NCBI RefSeq assembly: GCF_028583425.1
Contig: NC_072798.1
Coordinates: 15,006,501 to 15,070,500 of the forward strand
Length of the DNA stretch: 64,000 nucleotides
Direction: 5' to 3'
From: Eublepharis macularius
Taxonomy: Eukaryota > Chordata > Lepidosauria > Squamata > Eublepharidae
The notes under the pieces were generated by a model, which was not told the DNA's origin, did no database searches, and saw nothing but the letters and a program-made list of their open reading frames with translations. This document shows positions 63,905 to 64,000 of this stretch, piece after piece. How positions within the stretch are numbered: position 1 is the stretch's first letter; each line of letters begins with the position of its first letter. The position numbers were made by a program, and so were the translations under genes.

Positions 63905-64000
63905 TAAGAGAGCCAGTGTTGTATAGTGGTTAGAGTGTCGTGCTAGAATCTAGGAGACCCAGGTTTGAATCCCCACTCTGCCATGGAAGGACGCTGGGTG
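63905..64000 (+). mobile_element. SINE family B, cut by the window end
   Basis: AGCCAGTGTTGTATAGTGGT, CAGGTTTGAATCCCCAC and the start of the core at the last bases. Orientation is opposite to the copy 230 bp before it. Confidence 0.75.

Overview
The window is vertebrate nuclear DNA. Introns are large, coding exons are short with GT/AG borders, and transposable-element debris is dense and nested. The mix of CR1 and L2-type LINEs, a 5'-truncated L1, several tRNA-headed SINEs, 5S-rRNA-derived SINEs and many short palindromic DNA transposons fits a squamate reptile, perhaps a gecko. That placement is inference from repeat content, not a database match.

One host gene is recognisable: BCAT1, cytosolic branched-chain amino-acid aminotransferase, on the minus strand. 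Nine consecutive coding exons lie between 50852 and 19948. They join in frame to 360 codons plus a stop and correspond to residues 27-386 of the 386-residue human protein as I remember it. The catalytic lysine falls exactly at position 222 and the CXXC redox pair at 335/338. The exons encoding the first ~26 residues, and the promoter, were not found and probably lie beyond the high-coordinate edge. About 13 kb of intron 2 fills 50853-64000.

Layout in plus coordinates: 1-15.6 kb is intergenic and repeat-rich (CR1, two L2 copies, an LTR-like promoter block, an LTR with leader, hAT MITEs, a composite inverted repeat carrying an L1). 15.6-19.95 kb is repeat-poor and is a candidate 3' UTR and flank of BCAT1. 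19.95-50.85 kb holds exons 11 to 3 with introns full of SINEs and MITEs. 50.85-64 kb is intron 2, with CR1, L2, an LTR element with a gag-position ORF remnant, and nested hAT and Harbinger-like elements.

No operon, CRISPR array, phage or other bacterial system is present, and I found no convincing new gene system. What merits a second look is the mobile-element biology: three hAT groups and one related GC-rich copy with legible 8-bp target duplications, a palindromic Harbinger-like group with 3-bp duplications, one LTR family present three times as LTR plus leader, 5S-derived SINEs, a palindromic repeat with a retroposon-style 13-bp duplication, a foldback element between 18-bp direct repeats, and clean insertion-within-insertion histories. 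Nearly all other long reading frames are chance frames or decayed LINE frames.
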